Shown here: piece by piece, positions 20,971-34,156 of the stretch
How the letters are laid out: each line of letters begins with the position of its first letter
How positions within the stretch are numbered: position 1 is the first letter of the stretch
Assembly: GCA_021464415.1 (NCBI GenBank)
Contig: CM038465.1
Span: 18,693,839-18,757,838 of the forward strand
Length of the DNA: 64,000 nucleotides
Direction: 5' to 3'
DNA from: Lonicera japonica
Taxonomy: Eukaryota > Streptophyta > Magnoliopsida > Dipsacales > Caprifoliaceae
Position numbers and translations under genes: made by a program
The notes under the pieces: model-generated
Told to the model about the DNA's origin: nothing
The model's database searches: none
What the model saw: only the letters and a program-made list of their open reading frames with translations

Positions 20971-22075
20971 TAAGAATAAGGGAGTACTCCACCCATTACC
21001 AATCGGTTTTGAGTTAGAAGCCCCGAACTATTATAATCAATTAATTTGCACACATACATATATATGTAGAATTTATTTTTTTTCTTTTCTGTACTTCATA
21101 TTCTTAATGTGGTATTAGACCTTTTCCCATTATAATAGATTGATTTAATCATATATCCTGGGTATCTTATTTAGTTCCTTAAACAAATAGTGCAACATAT
21201 AATTATTTTTATGGAATTTAGTTATATATGTTGACCTTTCTTTAAAAACAAAAATTAAGTTAATTTATTATAAAAATAAATAGGGTAGTACGGAAAGTCC
21301 TGAAAATTTTAAGGGTCTAAGGCAAATTTGTAAAGCACTACCCTTACTACTAAGTACACTATACACATATACAAAAATTTAAGGATCTTAAAAATTGTCC
21401 AAAAAAGGAGGCTCAAGGCGTGAGATTGAGGCAAAAAAATCATTTTAAGGATATATTCATTTGCAGTCCATTTATTTAAAATCGCCTTAAGCTTTAAAAC
21501 ATTACTGTCATGTGCTTTTGGACTAGTAAATTGTTCACTTTCTAAAAAAAGTAAAATAATAATAACAATGAGTCAAGTTCTTTGAAAATCCCCTTAAAAG
21601 AGTAAAAATATGATGCCCTCTGCTTTTTGTTTATTTTTGGCAAAGAACAATGAACGTCAAAAATATCATTTTAGTAAATGTTCATAATTTAGTTTTGCAT
21701 TTACATTTTTAGAGCATCTCGAAGCAAAGTAGCAAATTTATTTTTTTATTTTGTAATACGTTTATTTATGTAATAATTTGAAGAGTGTTTTTTGCTATGT
21801 GTAAAATTCCAACTCCAAGAATCTCTTTAAATTTATATATTTTATCATTTTGATTTGAAGAGTTCATATTAATTTTAGTATTTTGTTAAAAAAAAGAAAA
21901 AAAAAACCTTACTAATAATCAAAAATACAACTTAATTATTTTTTATAGTGAAATTTGATATATAAAAAAAATATGTCAATTTGAAACATTAAAAAAAAAT
22001 ATGCCTACTGATTTTATTGACTTCTGTTACTTTGCCACAGCGATAGTACATGTGCATATTAATTGCTCTATTCGA
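20971..22075. repeat. 1.1-kb direct duplication, right copy (upstream of TNL1)
   Basis: Near-identical to 11664-12767. It ends about 750 bp before the TNL1 start codon. It probably marks the left end of the TNL-bearing segment and was copied together with, or from, a former neighbouring unit. Confidence 0.9.
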
Positions 22076-22828
22076 CAAGCTTCAATCAAAACAAAAGTAA
22101 CGCGCGTAACATGGGCGTGGTTATGGGGTTTAAAGTGGGGTCCATTGACCCCACTCGATTTTAAAAAATTATACAAAAATATTTTATGTAATTAAAAAAA
22201 AAAATGATATAACTTATATGATATTTGACTCTATTAAATTCTTTTAAAAAACAATGTGTTATTTACACATTTCAAATATATTACCAACACTATTTTATAG
22301 AATTTAACTAAAAACACATGTTAACATTTTTTATTTATCTCAAACACCACTCTTTCATTGCCTACTGTTAGGTGAGTGATTAGCGACACACACTCTCTGT
22401 TTATACTAAATTTACGTGAGTATGCATCTACCATTCATTAGGCGGACTTTATTTGAAAAACACTCCACTATATTCAACAAACTATTTATCTGATATTAGG
22501 TGAGTTCTTATTAAGTAGGATGAGTGTATGTGATTACATTCGGTTCTCACCAGACGAGCCTTAATAAATTCACTCTTCCCTATAATAATTAAATGCGCGT
22601 GAGTAAGGTCTCTTTTTATACAGAAGTCTCTTAGAAATTGTGGAGCAAATTCAGTCTTCCGTGTAACAAAAGCGGGTCCGTCTTCTTAATAATTGAGTTG
22701 AGACTGAGAAGGACATGGCAGCAGAGACCTAGAAGAAGACTTAGCTTAGCTCAGTTGAGACCGAGAAGTCTTCTTTTTGAACTCAATTAATCTAGCTTAG
22801 CTTAGGTCCAGAACAAAAGTAAGTAACA
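22076..22828 (+). promoter_or_regulatory. TNL1 upstream region
   Basis: The last 200 bp (about 22620-22828) are homologous to 43300-43507 before TNL2: both contain GTGGAGCAAATTCA, AATTGAGTTGAGA, TTTTTGAACTCAATTAA-type sequence and AAGTAAGTAACAATGG around the start codon. This conserved stretch probably holds the promoter/5'-UTR. An exact TATA box cannot be fixed in the AT-rich context. Confidence 0.5.
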
Positions 22829-25800
22829 ATGGTTAGCCAAATCAAAGAAGAAGAACCACCCTTTTCTTCGTCTTCTTATTCGGCGGGGGAGCCTTCTAAT
22901 AATCATCATCGTCATGGGTGGAAGTATGACGTATTCTTAAGCTTTCGAGGGGAAGACACTAGGAAGACTTTCGTTGATCATCTCTACTTTGCTCTCCACC
23001 AGAGAGGGATTTTCACTTTCAAGGACGACGAGAGGTTAGAAAGAGGTAGATCAATAGCACCCGAACTCCTCAAAGCCATCGAGCTTTCAAGGTTTGCAAT
23101 CGTAGTTTTCTCCGAAAACTACGCCTCTTCGTCTTGGTGTTTGGATGAGCTTGCCAAGATCATGGCTTGCCATAACAATAACAAGAACACATACAAGGCG
23201 GCGCAATTAACAGTTATCCCAATCTTTTATGACGTCCAGCCTTCGGATGTACGGAAACAAGAAGGGCATTTTGGGAAAATGTTTCTCAAACACAATTCTG
23301 ACAAGGTCCAAATCTGGAGACAAGCTCTTAGAGATGCAGCTAACTTATCTGGCTGGGATTTGAAGAACCTTACTAATGGGTAAGTAACTGATAATTATAT
23401 TTAATTTAACTTCTAAGAAAAAAAAAACAAACTCGATTTGCTTAATTATATAATATCTTATTTAGATCTGCCATTTAAAACCACTAATCTTACTTGAATA
23501 AATTTTAGATTTATGTACGAAAATACTCGATCTGCTGAATCAATTACAGTGTTTGATTTATTTTGGGAACGTATCTGGTCGATGATTCAATTTCCCATCA
23601 GCACAAACTTAGTATCCACACTTCAATTACAATGTTAATTCAATTTCCCAGCATCTAGTGGGCTAAGGTTTGCTCTAATACCACGTGCAGAGCCAGTCGT
23701 AACTATTTTAAGATCCTAGGCAAAATCCTAAAAGAAGTCCTCTTATAATAAATATATTAATTATTAATCTTTTATATTAAAAAATAAATTAATTTTATTT
23801 CAATGATAAGAGGTTACGTGCCACTTAAAACACATTACAATTGCTAAGAACCATGCAAAAACACTACAATTAAATATTTAATTCTCTCTTATTGATTTAA
23901 AATCAATATGAGTGAAAGAAAAAATATAGGTGCCCCTCTAATTCTCTCTTATAACATGAAAAGATTAAGATTGAATTTTGGAAGGAAAATCAGAGAAGAG
24001 TTGAAGAGGTCGTTTCCCTACACATCATTAGAGCTTTGAAAATCTGAGTTTTTTCTTTGAAAATTTGCATTATTAAATTTTTAAAAAAATTAATATAGAT
24101 ATATAGAAATAAAATATTGGTACCCCTCTTAATTTTTGGGTCTTGGGCAATCACCCTACTAGCCCTACCCTAGGGCCAACTCTAACCATATGCCTGCCTT
24201 GGGTCCTTACTTCCAAGAGATGGATTATCATTGAGGTTCACTGAGCACGAATATAAGGCTAGGATTCCTGTGTTATATTGTTTTGTAAGGCTTTGATTTC
24301 TCGAGATAGGATTTACATATTAACATACCCCTCACTTGTGACAAATTTTGATCCAAGCAAGTGGACTAATTATAACAAGTGACGTTGAACCCATGTAGCT
24401 ATTGGGAATGAGACATGGGTGAATAACCTAAGTATACTAAACCCACGTCCTTGTGGGTTATTTTAATTACATACTAGAACCGGCAATACACGTAATACGA
24501 GTATAATATAACTACATACTTATTCCTTATCTTATGTGTAGTAAGTATTCTATAACAAAATAAGAAATTAAATTGCAGTTGGTCAAGCGAGAACAGCATA
24601 TGTTCTTTAGGTCTAAAATAAAGAATTCAAGTAAGATGAGCATTGACGCTACATAGGGTATGCTAAATTTCATAAGTTTGTAAATTTAGTTTTAAGTTTG
24701 TGAATGAGCTACACTGCACATTATAAAATTAAATAGGATCATCTGGACTTTAAGGTCCATACTTTTGGTTTATTGAGTTTGTGGTCCACATTTTTCATTT
24801 TTTGAACTTTGGGGTCCAAAGTTGATAGATTTGAGAGTCAAAGGTTAACATTCGTTAGTCAACAAAAACTTTTGCTCAAACTTGTAGTAATACCTCTTAT
24901 TCGTTGACATTAGGCATAACACGGCACCAAACTCAAAAAACTAAAAGCTATGTAGCCCAAAGTCAACACAAGGATACATGTTGGGATCTTCCTACAATAA
25001 TTCGACATTGCAATTAATTAACTAGTATACGCATATATGATTGAACATCCACATGAATAAGATAACTCTATCAAAGAGAGACGACATAAATTACATGGTA
25101 TCGACAAATTGTCTCTAATCCACGAAGAGCCCGATTTCACTATTGAGATAATTACAGTACAATGTAATGAATAAAATCATTTGTTTACCACACATGCTCT
25201 TGTATATATGATTAATTATATGTTCAATAGGCCAATGACTGAGAAGAATATTTTGCTAGCAAAGCAATATCTTGCAAAGTACGTGGTGAGTTAAGGACTT
25301 GACCAACAAATTGTTGCATAGGGTTCGATAATAATCAATTCTAAAGCAGGATGATTTAGTCCGTTGTTTTGTTTGAATAAGAGATCTAATTAGAATACAT
25401 TTACAAGTGAACAATGCAATGGGTAACTAAACTATTGGATCAATTCCATTTTGCCCTTCAAAATTTAAAAAGTGCCTATTGAATCATCAAACCTTTGAAT
25501 CTGGCCAATTTGAGGGTTAAATTGAACAAAATGAAGTCAGGGGCCTCATATTTGTCCATCTACATAAAAACACAGTTTGCCCAATATTATCCTTTAATTC
25601 TTGTTCCACAACTTGTACCCCAGCAAAGGTATCGTAGGAAACTAATTCACTAGCCTGTTGACTAATCCGCGTTGTCGCATGGTCTGTCCCTTTAGTTTTA
25701 GTCACGCATTTGAAACATAATCTATTGATTAGTAGTATATTTTATTCAAACATAATTTTATTTGTTAGAACGGGTAGCTCTAATGCGATTCTTATTTTAT

Positions 25801-28800
25801 CGGTAAATATCAGATTAAACTTTTAAAAGAAAAGTTCATTGACAAAGAATAAAAACATTATAAATACCATAAGATTCACTTTGCTAATGTATTTTTTTCC
25901 TTTTATTTTATGGATATCATATAAAACATTGTTAAAAAAAAAAGTTTTTCTAAAATAATCATACATATAATGTTGAAATAATTTTTTTTTGGCTGAGTGC
26001 CCAAAATTTATAATGGTAGAATATCTCAATTAATCAACTTTATTATTTAAAGGTGGCAAACAAATAAAACCTAATTAAAAAAATTGATTTTTTTCTTTAT
26101 GTATTTTAAATCCCACTATAAATAGGACGAACTAATCCCCTCTTAGGTGGGATAGAATAAATATATCCTATCTCCCCCCACCACCAAGTATATGACAGGA
26201 TAAAATTTTCCTATCATGTCGCTTCAATATATATATATATATATTGCGCAGCAAACACATAAGGGATGATGTGAAAAGGAAAGAAAAGTGAAACAAAATT
26301 TATGTTCTTGCCTTATTTTACATGTTTGTTTTGCAGGTCAATGATTCTAAAACATTCCAACAACATTCTGGCAGCAAAAGTTTTCATATAAAACGCATTC
26401 CACAAGAAGTGCATGATCTTAAAGAATTAATGGGAAACTTATAGAATTATCTATATAAATTTGATTCATTATTGTTAGTATGTAATCATTAATTTTGAAA
26501 CTAATTGTTATCATTATATTCAAATACTTAAATCATTAATTTATAAGTAATATTAAATTTATATTAATATGACTTTTATTGTATTTATCCTATAATATAC
26601 TTGTAGTTATAGTTTTAAATCTAAATATTTATGCTAATACGAATTATAGAAAATATGTATTTATTAATTTTGATACTACATGAAAAAGAATCAAATTAAA
26701 ACTTTTGACAAAAGTTGAGTTGTGTTTGTATATCTAGTAATTTATAACTTATTATAAATATCACATTTTTAATATATTATGGATATCTTTTATCATATTA
26801 ATGATTTTTTATGAACTCTAGAAAATCATGATCACTTTATTTTCAATCTCAACTAATTGTTCTAATTTGTTGTCAAACAAACACCTACGTGAAATTAAAT
26901 TTATTTTATTCCATTTACCTTATGAAGCACGGACACAATACGAGAATCCCGTTTCAACACGATATGTGGTTCGCAAATTTCCAAAACGTAGGATATGACA
27001 TGTGGGGATATGTTCTTCATTGTACAAATACACACACATATATATATATTATGAAATACATTATAGATATTTAATAATTCAACAAAATGAAGCTAGTTTG
27101 CATCAATAATCAAAATACTCAACATGATTATTATCACCATTCACCACATAATTAAAGCATAAAGCATACATAGACAAAATTGTTCCATAAAATAATAAGA
27201 GAAAAAAAAAAGGCAGGGGGAGGGGGAGGGGGGAATATAGAGATAACAATCATAATCGACTCAATAGACTAAGTTTCTTTTTGACCCATTTTTAAGTTTT
27301 AAAATTTATAAAAAAAGACCCCTCCAGTGTATTGGATTAATGTGTAGGGATTAAAAAATTAATAAAAATTAAACCTGATACTCTCTTGTTCGCATATCAG
27401 CCACTTAGTGGGATGTATCTTGTATTGGACAAGTATCAGGTAGGATTCATTGGCTCCGAGAAAGTATTCGTGTTTCGTAGACTTTACCTCGCTTTTCTCG
27501 AAATCACTATCTTGTACAACTTTTCTCACAATCAAATGGACACTTGGGCTCTGTTTTGTTAACAAGATGAAAAAAAGTAAGAATAACATATTTGGAATGC
27601 GAAGTTGGAAAATAAAGAAGGATGGAAGACATATACTAAAAAACATGAACATGATATGTAGAGCATCTCACCACATCCCTCAACTTCTTTTCCATCTTCT
27701 CACTCAAATTAATTGGTTTTCATATTATTATTTTTTATCGTTATATATTTTTATGTCATTTGGTATTAAATCACGTTAGTTTTTTTATTTCCTTAAGTTA
27801 TGACTGAGTTACTATCACCCTTGTTTTATGTATAGTTAAATAAAAATCATATATGGCTCTTAGTTATTATTGAGCAAGAATTACAAAATTCCTCTAAACT
27901 CAAATTACATTTAATATGTGTGATTCTAAAACTTGGGATTTACTTACGTGACATCTTAACGTGAAGGGGTTGAATAATATATATTTTGTCAGCATCAAGC
28001 TAACACATATATATAGTTTTTCTGCTTAGTTACCATTTTTATTGATGTCTGACATGTCCTTTCTAATCTACAGGCACGAAGCAAAATGTATCGATATTGT
28101 TGTCAAAGAGATTCAGAGTAAACTGCCACACACAATTTCAAGCGTAGATGAGCCTCTAGTCGGAATGCAGTGTCGTATAGAAGAGGTAACTTCATTATTG
28201 GATGCAGAGTCGAATGTTGTTCGTACTGTTGGCATATGGGGATTAAGTGGAATAGGTAAAACAACTTTAGCAAGAGCCGTTTTCGATAAAATCTCACATC
28301 AGTTTGAAGTTGCTTGTTTTCTTCATAATGTTGGAGAAGTTTCAAGGAAGGATGGCCTCAAACGTTTGCAGGAGCAACTTCTTTCCAAAACCCTAATGGT
28401 AGATGACTTGCAGATAATGAATGTCTATGAAGGAATCAATGTAAGCAAAAGCCTGCGCTTTAAATGTGTCCTTCTCGTTCTTGATGATGTCGATCATTTA
28501 GACCAATTAGAAGTGTTACCTGGAACGCATTGCTTGTTTGGTCCCCGGAGTAGAATTATCATAACAACAAGGGATAGGCATTTTCTTGTTGCACATGGAG
28601 TGGATGAATCATATGAGGCAAGATTATTAAATGATAGTGAAGCTATTCAGCTATTCAGTTGGAAGGCCTTTAAGAATATTCGTCCTATAGATGATTTTGT
28701 GAGCCTCTCAAATCAAGTAATACACTTTGTTGGTGGCCTTCCTTTAGCTCTTAAAGTATTGGGTTCCACACTATGTGGTGAAAACCTTGCGTTTTGGAAA

Positions 28801-31800
28801 GCTTCATTGGAAAAACTAAGCAAAGAAGGCCCAGATGGCGATATTCTTAAAAAACTTAAAGTAAGTTTTGATGGTTTAGATATGAAAGTGCAGGAAACCT
28901 TCCTAGATATTGCATGTTTCTTCGAAGGACAGGAGAAAGAACATGTATCAAGAATACTTGATAGTTGTGATTTTTACCCGGATTATTCTATACCTATTCT
29001 CATTCATAGATCGTTGATGTATGTTTCAAAACAAAATAAACTTTGCATGCACCAACTGATACGAAAAATGGGTCAGCATATTGAAAGCGAGAAGCCTAGA
29101 AGGTTGTGGCTTACTGATGACGTCGTACGTGTATTAAAAACCAGCATGGTGAGAAGTTCTTCAAACTACAAGCTTCCACATTCCATTTGAATTGTAATTA
29201 AGAATAAGTTATGTATATGTATATTGTTACTGATTATATATACTCTATTTCTTGGTTCTTAGGGTAAAAAAAACATTGAAGGCATATTATTGCACCCCCA
29301 ACGTGATCGGAAACTCATAGACATCGCGAATGAAGCCTTTAGAGCGATGCAGAAACTAAGGCTATTGGTAGTTCGTAATGTTTGGACTCCTCGAGTTCCT
29401 GAATATCTTCCAAGTGAGCTACGATGGGTTATTTGGGAAGAATTTCCTTCAGAATCTCTGCCACCAAGGTTTGAAGCAGAAAATCTTGTTGGACTTCAAT
29501 TGTATCAGAGCAGCATAGAACGACCTTGGAGGGGGGAAAAGGTAAACTTTTCGATTACACTCGTTTGAATATACAATAATTTCTACCTTACTAGTGGCGA
29601 AGAATTAAACTTGTCACAATTTAATTCATTGAATATTTGAATATGTAACAATAAGAAACTCTACCATGAATTTTGCTATGTTGATTACATTTTGAAAAAT
29701 AAAGTGGATTCCGGTCCTAATTTAATACATTGTATTACTTGTCAAGAAAATAATGTATAAAAGATAAAGAAAAAAAGTTTCTACAACTTGTGCTAGTTAA
29801 TTCAGCCACTGTGATCAGTAAAATGCATGAGACTCGCTATTTTATTGTTTTCACTCTAACTACTTTTTAGTACAAGCTAATTAATCAAATGCACAAGACC
29901 CATGGTTAATTAATCAAATTCAACAGTAGCTTTTCCTTTGTTGTTCATAACAGATGATGGAGAAGTTGAAGTACATCGACCTTTCTTATTCTCAAAAGCT
30001 AATCAAGACACCAGATTTTACATGGACCCCAAATCTTAAGAGTCTGATTCTTAAAGGGTGTAGAAGTTTGGTAGAGATTCACAATTCCGTTGGATTTCTC
30101 AAAAGGCTTGCATGCTTGGATTTATCTGGCTGTAGTAATCTTAAAAGCCTTCCAAATTGCATCCACTTGGAATCTCTTGACACTTTCAGACTGACTGGCT
30201 GTCACCAAATAACAAAAATCCCTGAGTTCTCTGTGATTATGGAACATTTATCAGAGCTTCATTTGCAAGAAACTGCTATAGGAGAGCTGCCATCGTCAAT
30301 TGAACACCTCCCAAATCTTGTTTCGATTGATTTAACGGACTGCAAAAATTTAGCAAATCTTCCGAGTACCTTTTGTAAGTTGAAATGTTTGAGAAAACTC
30401 TTTCTCTCAAATTGCTCAAAATTTGACAAATTACCAGAGGATCTGGGATACTTGAAATCATTAACAGTGCTTTCTCTAGAAAGAACTGCAATTAAAGAGC
30501 TACCCTCATCAATTGAACACGTCAGCGGGCTTGTTTCGCTACGTCTGATTGACTGCAATAATCTTCTTAGTCTTCCAAGTGCCATTTGTAATTTGAAACG
30601 TTTGGAATATCTCTCTGTGTCCGGGTGCTCAGAACTTGAAACATTACCTGAGGATCTTGGGAGTTTAGGATGTCTAAAGGCGCTTGGTTTGGATGGAACT
30701 GCTATAACACACGTACCACTTTCCATTGGAGGTTTGAATAATCTCAGTTTCTTATCCTGCCGCAAGAGCCCTCAATCAAGTATTTCACCTTTTCAGTTTT
30801 TGTTTCCCTTGAAGAGAAAATGGAAAGAAGACCCCACGAGGAGTTTGGTGTTGCTTTCTGTATCAGGTTTACATTCGCTAATCTCTCTAGATGTTGGCGG
30901 TTGCAATATGTCTGATGGAGCGATCCCCAATGACATTGAGCTAATGTGCTCTTTGGAGATTTTATATCTCGACGGAAACTATTTCACCAGAATACCAAGC
31001 CTCAATAAACTTTCTCAACTTTCACACCTTTACTTGGATGGTTGCAAAATGCTTTATGCACTCCCTAAGCTTCCATCAAGCATAGAAGTATTGAGTGCTA
31101 ATGATTGTCCGTCATTGAGGCTCTTTGCAGATCAATTTACTAACAGCAACAAAGTACGCTATGTCTCATTCAGAAATTGCTTGCAACTGCTCAAGGAGGC
31201 GGCCAATGGAGAGCGTAAGAATATAGCTAGAACCTTGTGGCAGCATCTGACTCAGCTTCTCTCTTTCCATATACATGTATAATTTTCTTCTTCTTTTTGG
31301 GTGTCAGTGTATACAAAGTATTAATTACTGACTACTGACTGAATGGCTGGCTTGGTTATCTTGGTACATGAATCTCAGGTTGATTTGCTTTATCGAAGCA
31401 TTTTACTTCCAGGAAGAGATATTCCAGAGTGGTTCCACAAGCAGACTACGGGGACTTCAATTTCTTGGAAGCTTCCTTCATATTGGTCTCATGATAATTT
31501 CAAGGGATATGGTTTTTGTATAGCTTTTGACCCAACACACACAGCATTTTCTGGTAGACGAAAAAACATCCCATGTGTTGGGGTGGAAATCACTATCAGA
31601 ACCTGTACTAACCGTGAATACCGTCGCCCTATAAATCCAAGCATTATAATAGGGGAAAACCAAAGTATTAGCATGGAGCATGTGTGTCTGCACTACAAAC
31701 CTTTTGTCCACGTGTATGGTTTTTGTGACCATACATATTTAGAATGGTGTGAAATTGAGTTTTCTATTAAAAATTCAAGCCCAAACGCTGCTGTGGTGAC

Positions 31801-31882
31801 AAAATGGGGAATGGCTCTAGTTCCCAAGTCCCGAGGAGTATACATCGAACCATATTACGAGGACGAGGACAGTGTGGTGTGA
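22829..31882 (+). CDS. TNL1: TIR-NBS-LRR disease resistance protein
   Basis: Inferred coding exons: 22829-23379, 28074-29148, 29263-29541, 29954-31276 and 31379-31882 (about 1243 aa), all with GT/AG borders and compatible phases. Exon 1 is the TIR domain (Y-D-V-F-L-S-F-R-G-E-D and S-S-W-C-L-D-E-L with the NADase glutamate). Exon 2 is NB-ARC: P-loop G-L-S-G-I-G-K-T-T (240-248), kinase-2 L-V-L-D-D-V-D (about 320), I-I-I-T-T-R, G-L-P-L-A-L (405-410), and M-H-Q (509-511) where most family members have M-H-D. Exons 3-4 carry about a dozen leucine-rich repeats; exon 5 is the post-LRR C-JID-like domain (L-L-P-G-R-D-I-P-E-W-F). Such proteins detect pathogen effectors in the cell and signal through TIR NAD hydrolysis and EDS1. 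The exon 4/5 junction is the least certain. Intron 1 is 4.7 kb. Confidence 0.9.
23688..24184. mobile_element. hAT-like MITE in TNL1 intron 1
   Basis: It starts CAGAGCCAGTC and ends, reversed, TAGAGTTGGCCC. It is flanked by ACCACGTG on the left and ACCATATG on the right, an 8-bp target duplication with two mismatches. The TNL2 intron has one AACCATATGCC at the matching point and lacks the element, giving an empty site. It is non-coding. Confidence 0.5.
24185..28073 (+). other. Remainder of TNL1 intron 1
   Basis: Colinear in pieces with TNL2 intron 1 (for example GTGACGTTGAACCCATGTAG near 24380 versus 44450, and the TTTTTTTTGGCTGAGTGCCCAAAA block near 25990 versus 48400). It includes an AT dinucleotide run near 26228-26245, a G-rich run at 27216-27233 and the homologue of a MITE end near 27530-27740. 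No gene is seen inside. Confidence 0.6.
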
Positions 31883-32012
31883 TGGTTCAACATATATATT
31901 CAAGCAACAGATTCATGTCAGGTTAGTAATCATTTGATTTAGTTCTTTATTTTTTTTATTTTTTAAGAGCAGCTCCACTTCATTTCCTATCAAAAGTTTA
32001 TATATATATATA

Positions 32013-33380
32013 TGTTGAATTGTATAAGAGAAAAAAAAATAAAGAAGAAAGAGACAACGTGAAAGTTGTATTGATAATTGTGTGATTACAATTCAAAGAC
32101 TCCCAAAATAGGTATATATATAATTCAAACTAAACCATAAGAAAACAATAAAGGAAAGAAAAGTAAAGGAAATAATTAATTAAGGAAAAACTCCATAAAT
32201 GAAACACCCTATATATGGTATGTTTTGGCCAAGAAAAGCTAAACCCTAATATAATATTGCTTTCCAACACTACCCTCGAAACACAGCCATATAGAGTACC
32301 ATATCCATGTTGCCAATCATCATCGAAAGTCATCTACACCCAAAAACACAGACATATAAATTTGCACCACATAGTAGTGTAGTTTTAAACACCACACAAC
32401 AAGTGCTTTTAAAACTAAGTGTAAGCACTTATAAACACAGGATTTTAACATCACCCAAAAACAAATGAACCTCTACTAAGGTTCAAACCACAAAAGGTGA
32501 AAAACACCTATCAACAAAGGGCGAAACACCCATTAACATCGTGTGATGGAACAAATCCTATCAACAAATCGTGAGAATCCTATAAACAATGAGAAGATGA
32601 AGTAGGTAAAATAAGGGGTATAAATTAATGACAATCAACAAATATTAGACATAAGAGAATGTTGTCAGGCTCTAAGAAAAATGGAAAGCTACCAACCAAG
32701 ATAAAATCACCAACAATTAAGGAGAGGTATGAATCACTGTAGGTGAACTTTGAAAACCAAGATTGGACTTGAAATATACCATAGTAGAATTATGTAACTT
32801 TTTTTTTAACCTTTTGTAGAAGTAGCAAACACGACCAACCGACTGCCAAACCGAGAACACTGTTCAAGACAAAAAATGCAATTGTTCACGCACTACAGTA
32901 AAGTATTGTTCACCGAACTGCCCACCAACACTGTTCACCACACTATTTATCGAGGTAAAAGACGAAACTATGCATATATAACGAAAAGAAAAGTCTCGTC
33001 CTATGGACGACAAGGTGGGTCGCCTGTTGGCAAAAGATGAGGATCTTTTTTAGAACACTCTGATACCAAGTTGAATTATATATGGGAAAATAAATAAAGG
33101 GAAAAGAGATAACATGAGAGTTATGTTAGAAAATGTATTGATAATTGTGTGATTACAAAGACTCCCAAAGTGGGTTTATATAGAATTCAAACTAAACTCT
33201 ACGATAATAATAAAGGAAAGAAAAGTAAAGGATATAAATAACTAATTAAGCGAAGACTCCGTAAATAAAATACCCTATCTATGTTATATTTTGATCAAGA
33301 CAAAATAAACAATAACATAAATAACATAAATACCATAAATAAAATATACTCCCCAAATAATATAATATCGCTTTCCATCA
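32013..33380 (-). mobile_element. Non-autonomous copia-like mini LTR element (TRIM-like)
   Basis: Two LTR-like direct repeats, 32013-32269 and about 33070-33380, start TGTTGAAT (right copy degenerate) and end TTTCCAACA / TTTCCATCA, giving TG...CA ends on the minus strand. Next to the right LTR the minus strand reads TTGGTATCAGAGTG (33069-33056), the initiator-Met tRNA primer-binding site common in copia elements. The internal 0.8 kb has no gag or pol. A truncated relative lies at the same place downstream of TNL2 (54892-55258), so the insertion is older than the gene duplication. Confidence 0.7.
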
Positions 33381-34120
33381 ATATACACACATATATGTGT
33401 GTATATGCTCTTGTTGTAAAAAAATTTAATACTCGCAAGCGTGTGAATCGGTTGATAATATAGCACGTAAGAAAGGTTGATCCCACAAAGGCTCAAACAG
33501 TATGTTTGTTAATTAGCTTGTTAATCTTTCACTAAACTCCTAATCTAGCTAGAAAAAAGTAGTAGAATAAAATAAAATAAAATAAATAAATAAAATAAAG
33601 CAAGTGAATTAAAGTAATGGAAGTAAATTAAATACTATTATGCAAGATAACAATATCAATGAATTAAATGACTATGGTTTTAGAATTATACATTTAATAT
33701 CATCTTCCTAAATATTCATGCACGTAAAATCAACTATTCCATCGCAATAATTTGGTCTCTCGATTCTATTATTTGTGGAAAATAAAATCATTCGAATTTA
33801 ATTAATTTATACAATTGAATTATAATTCTTTTGCAACTAAACTTATGTATATATAAGGTCAAAATACACACTATATCTATCAAAACTTACTCTATATCCG
33901 CTTTTAACAAACCATAAAGTGAATCTAAGAAAAATAATTGAGAATCTAACTTTATTTTAATCAATTAAAATAGGCATTCAACATGATAAATTGTACTTAA
34001 CATCAGAGCATTAAATTGGTATAGTAAATTGGCATGAATAAGTGTAATAGAATCAATTAAATATACTCATTATAACCTAACACAAATTTATGCTAGCATA
34101 AAATAAATTAAATAACAAAT

Positions 34121-34156
<36 letters not shown>

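Noticed and set aside
27359..27779. Overlapping plus and minus frames of about 100 residues in TNL1 intron 1
   Set aside because: Low-complexity composition, overlapping on opposite strands, and broken in the homologous TNL2 region near 49659-49964.
28042..28073. Upstream ATG that would start the NBS exon independently
   Set aside because: The segment is intron sequence before a good acceptor (CTACAG at 28068-28073) whose use joins the TIR and NB-ARC domains in frame as in other TNL genes. An alternative start cannot be excluded in TNL2.
30259..30765. 168-residue minus-strand frame within the LRR exon
   Set aside because: It is the reverse-frame shadow of leucine-rich repeats; the same shadow recurs in TNL2 with different breaks.
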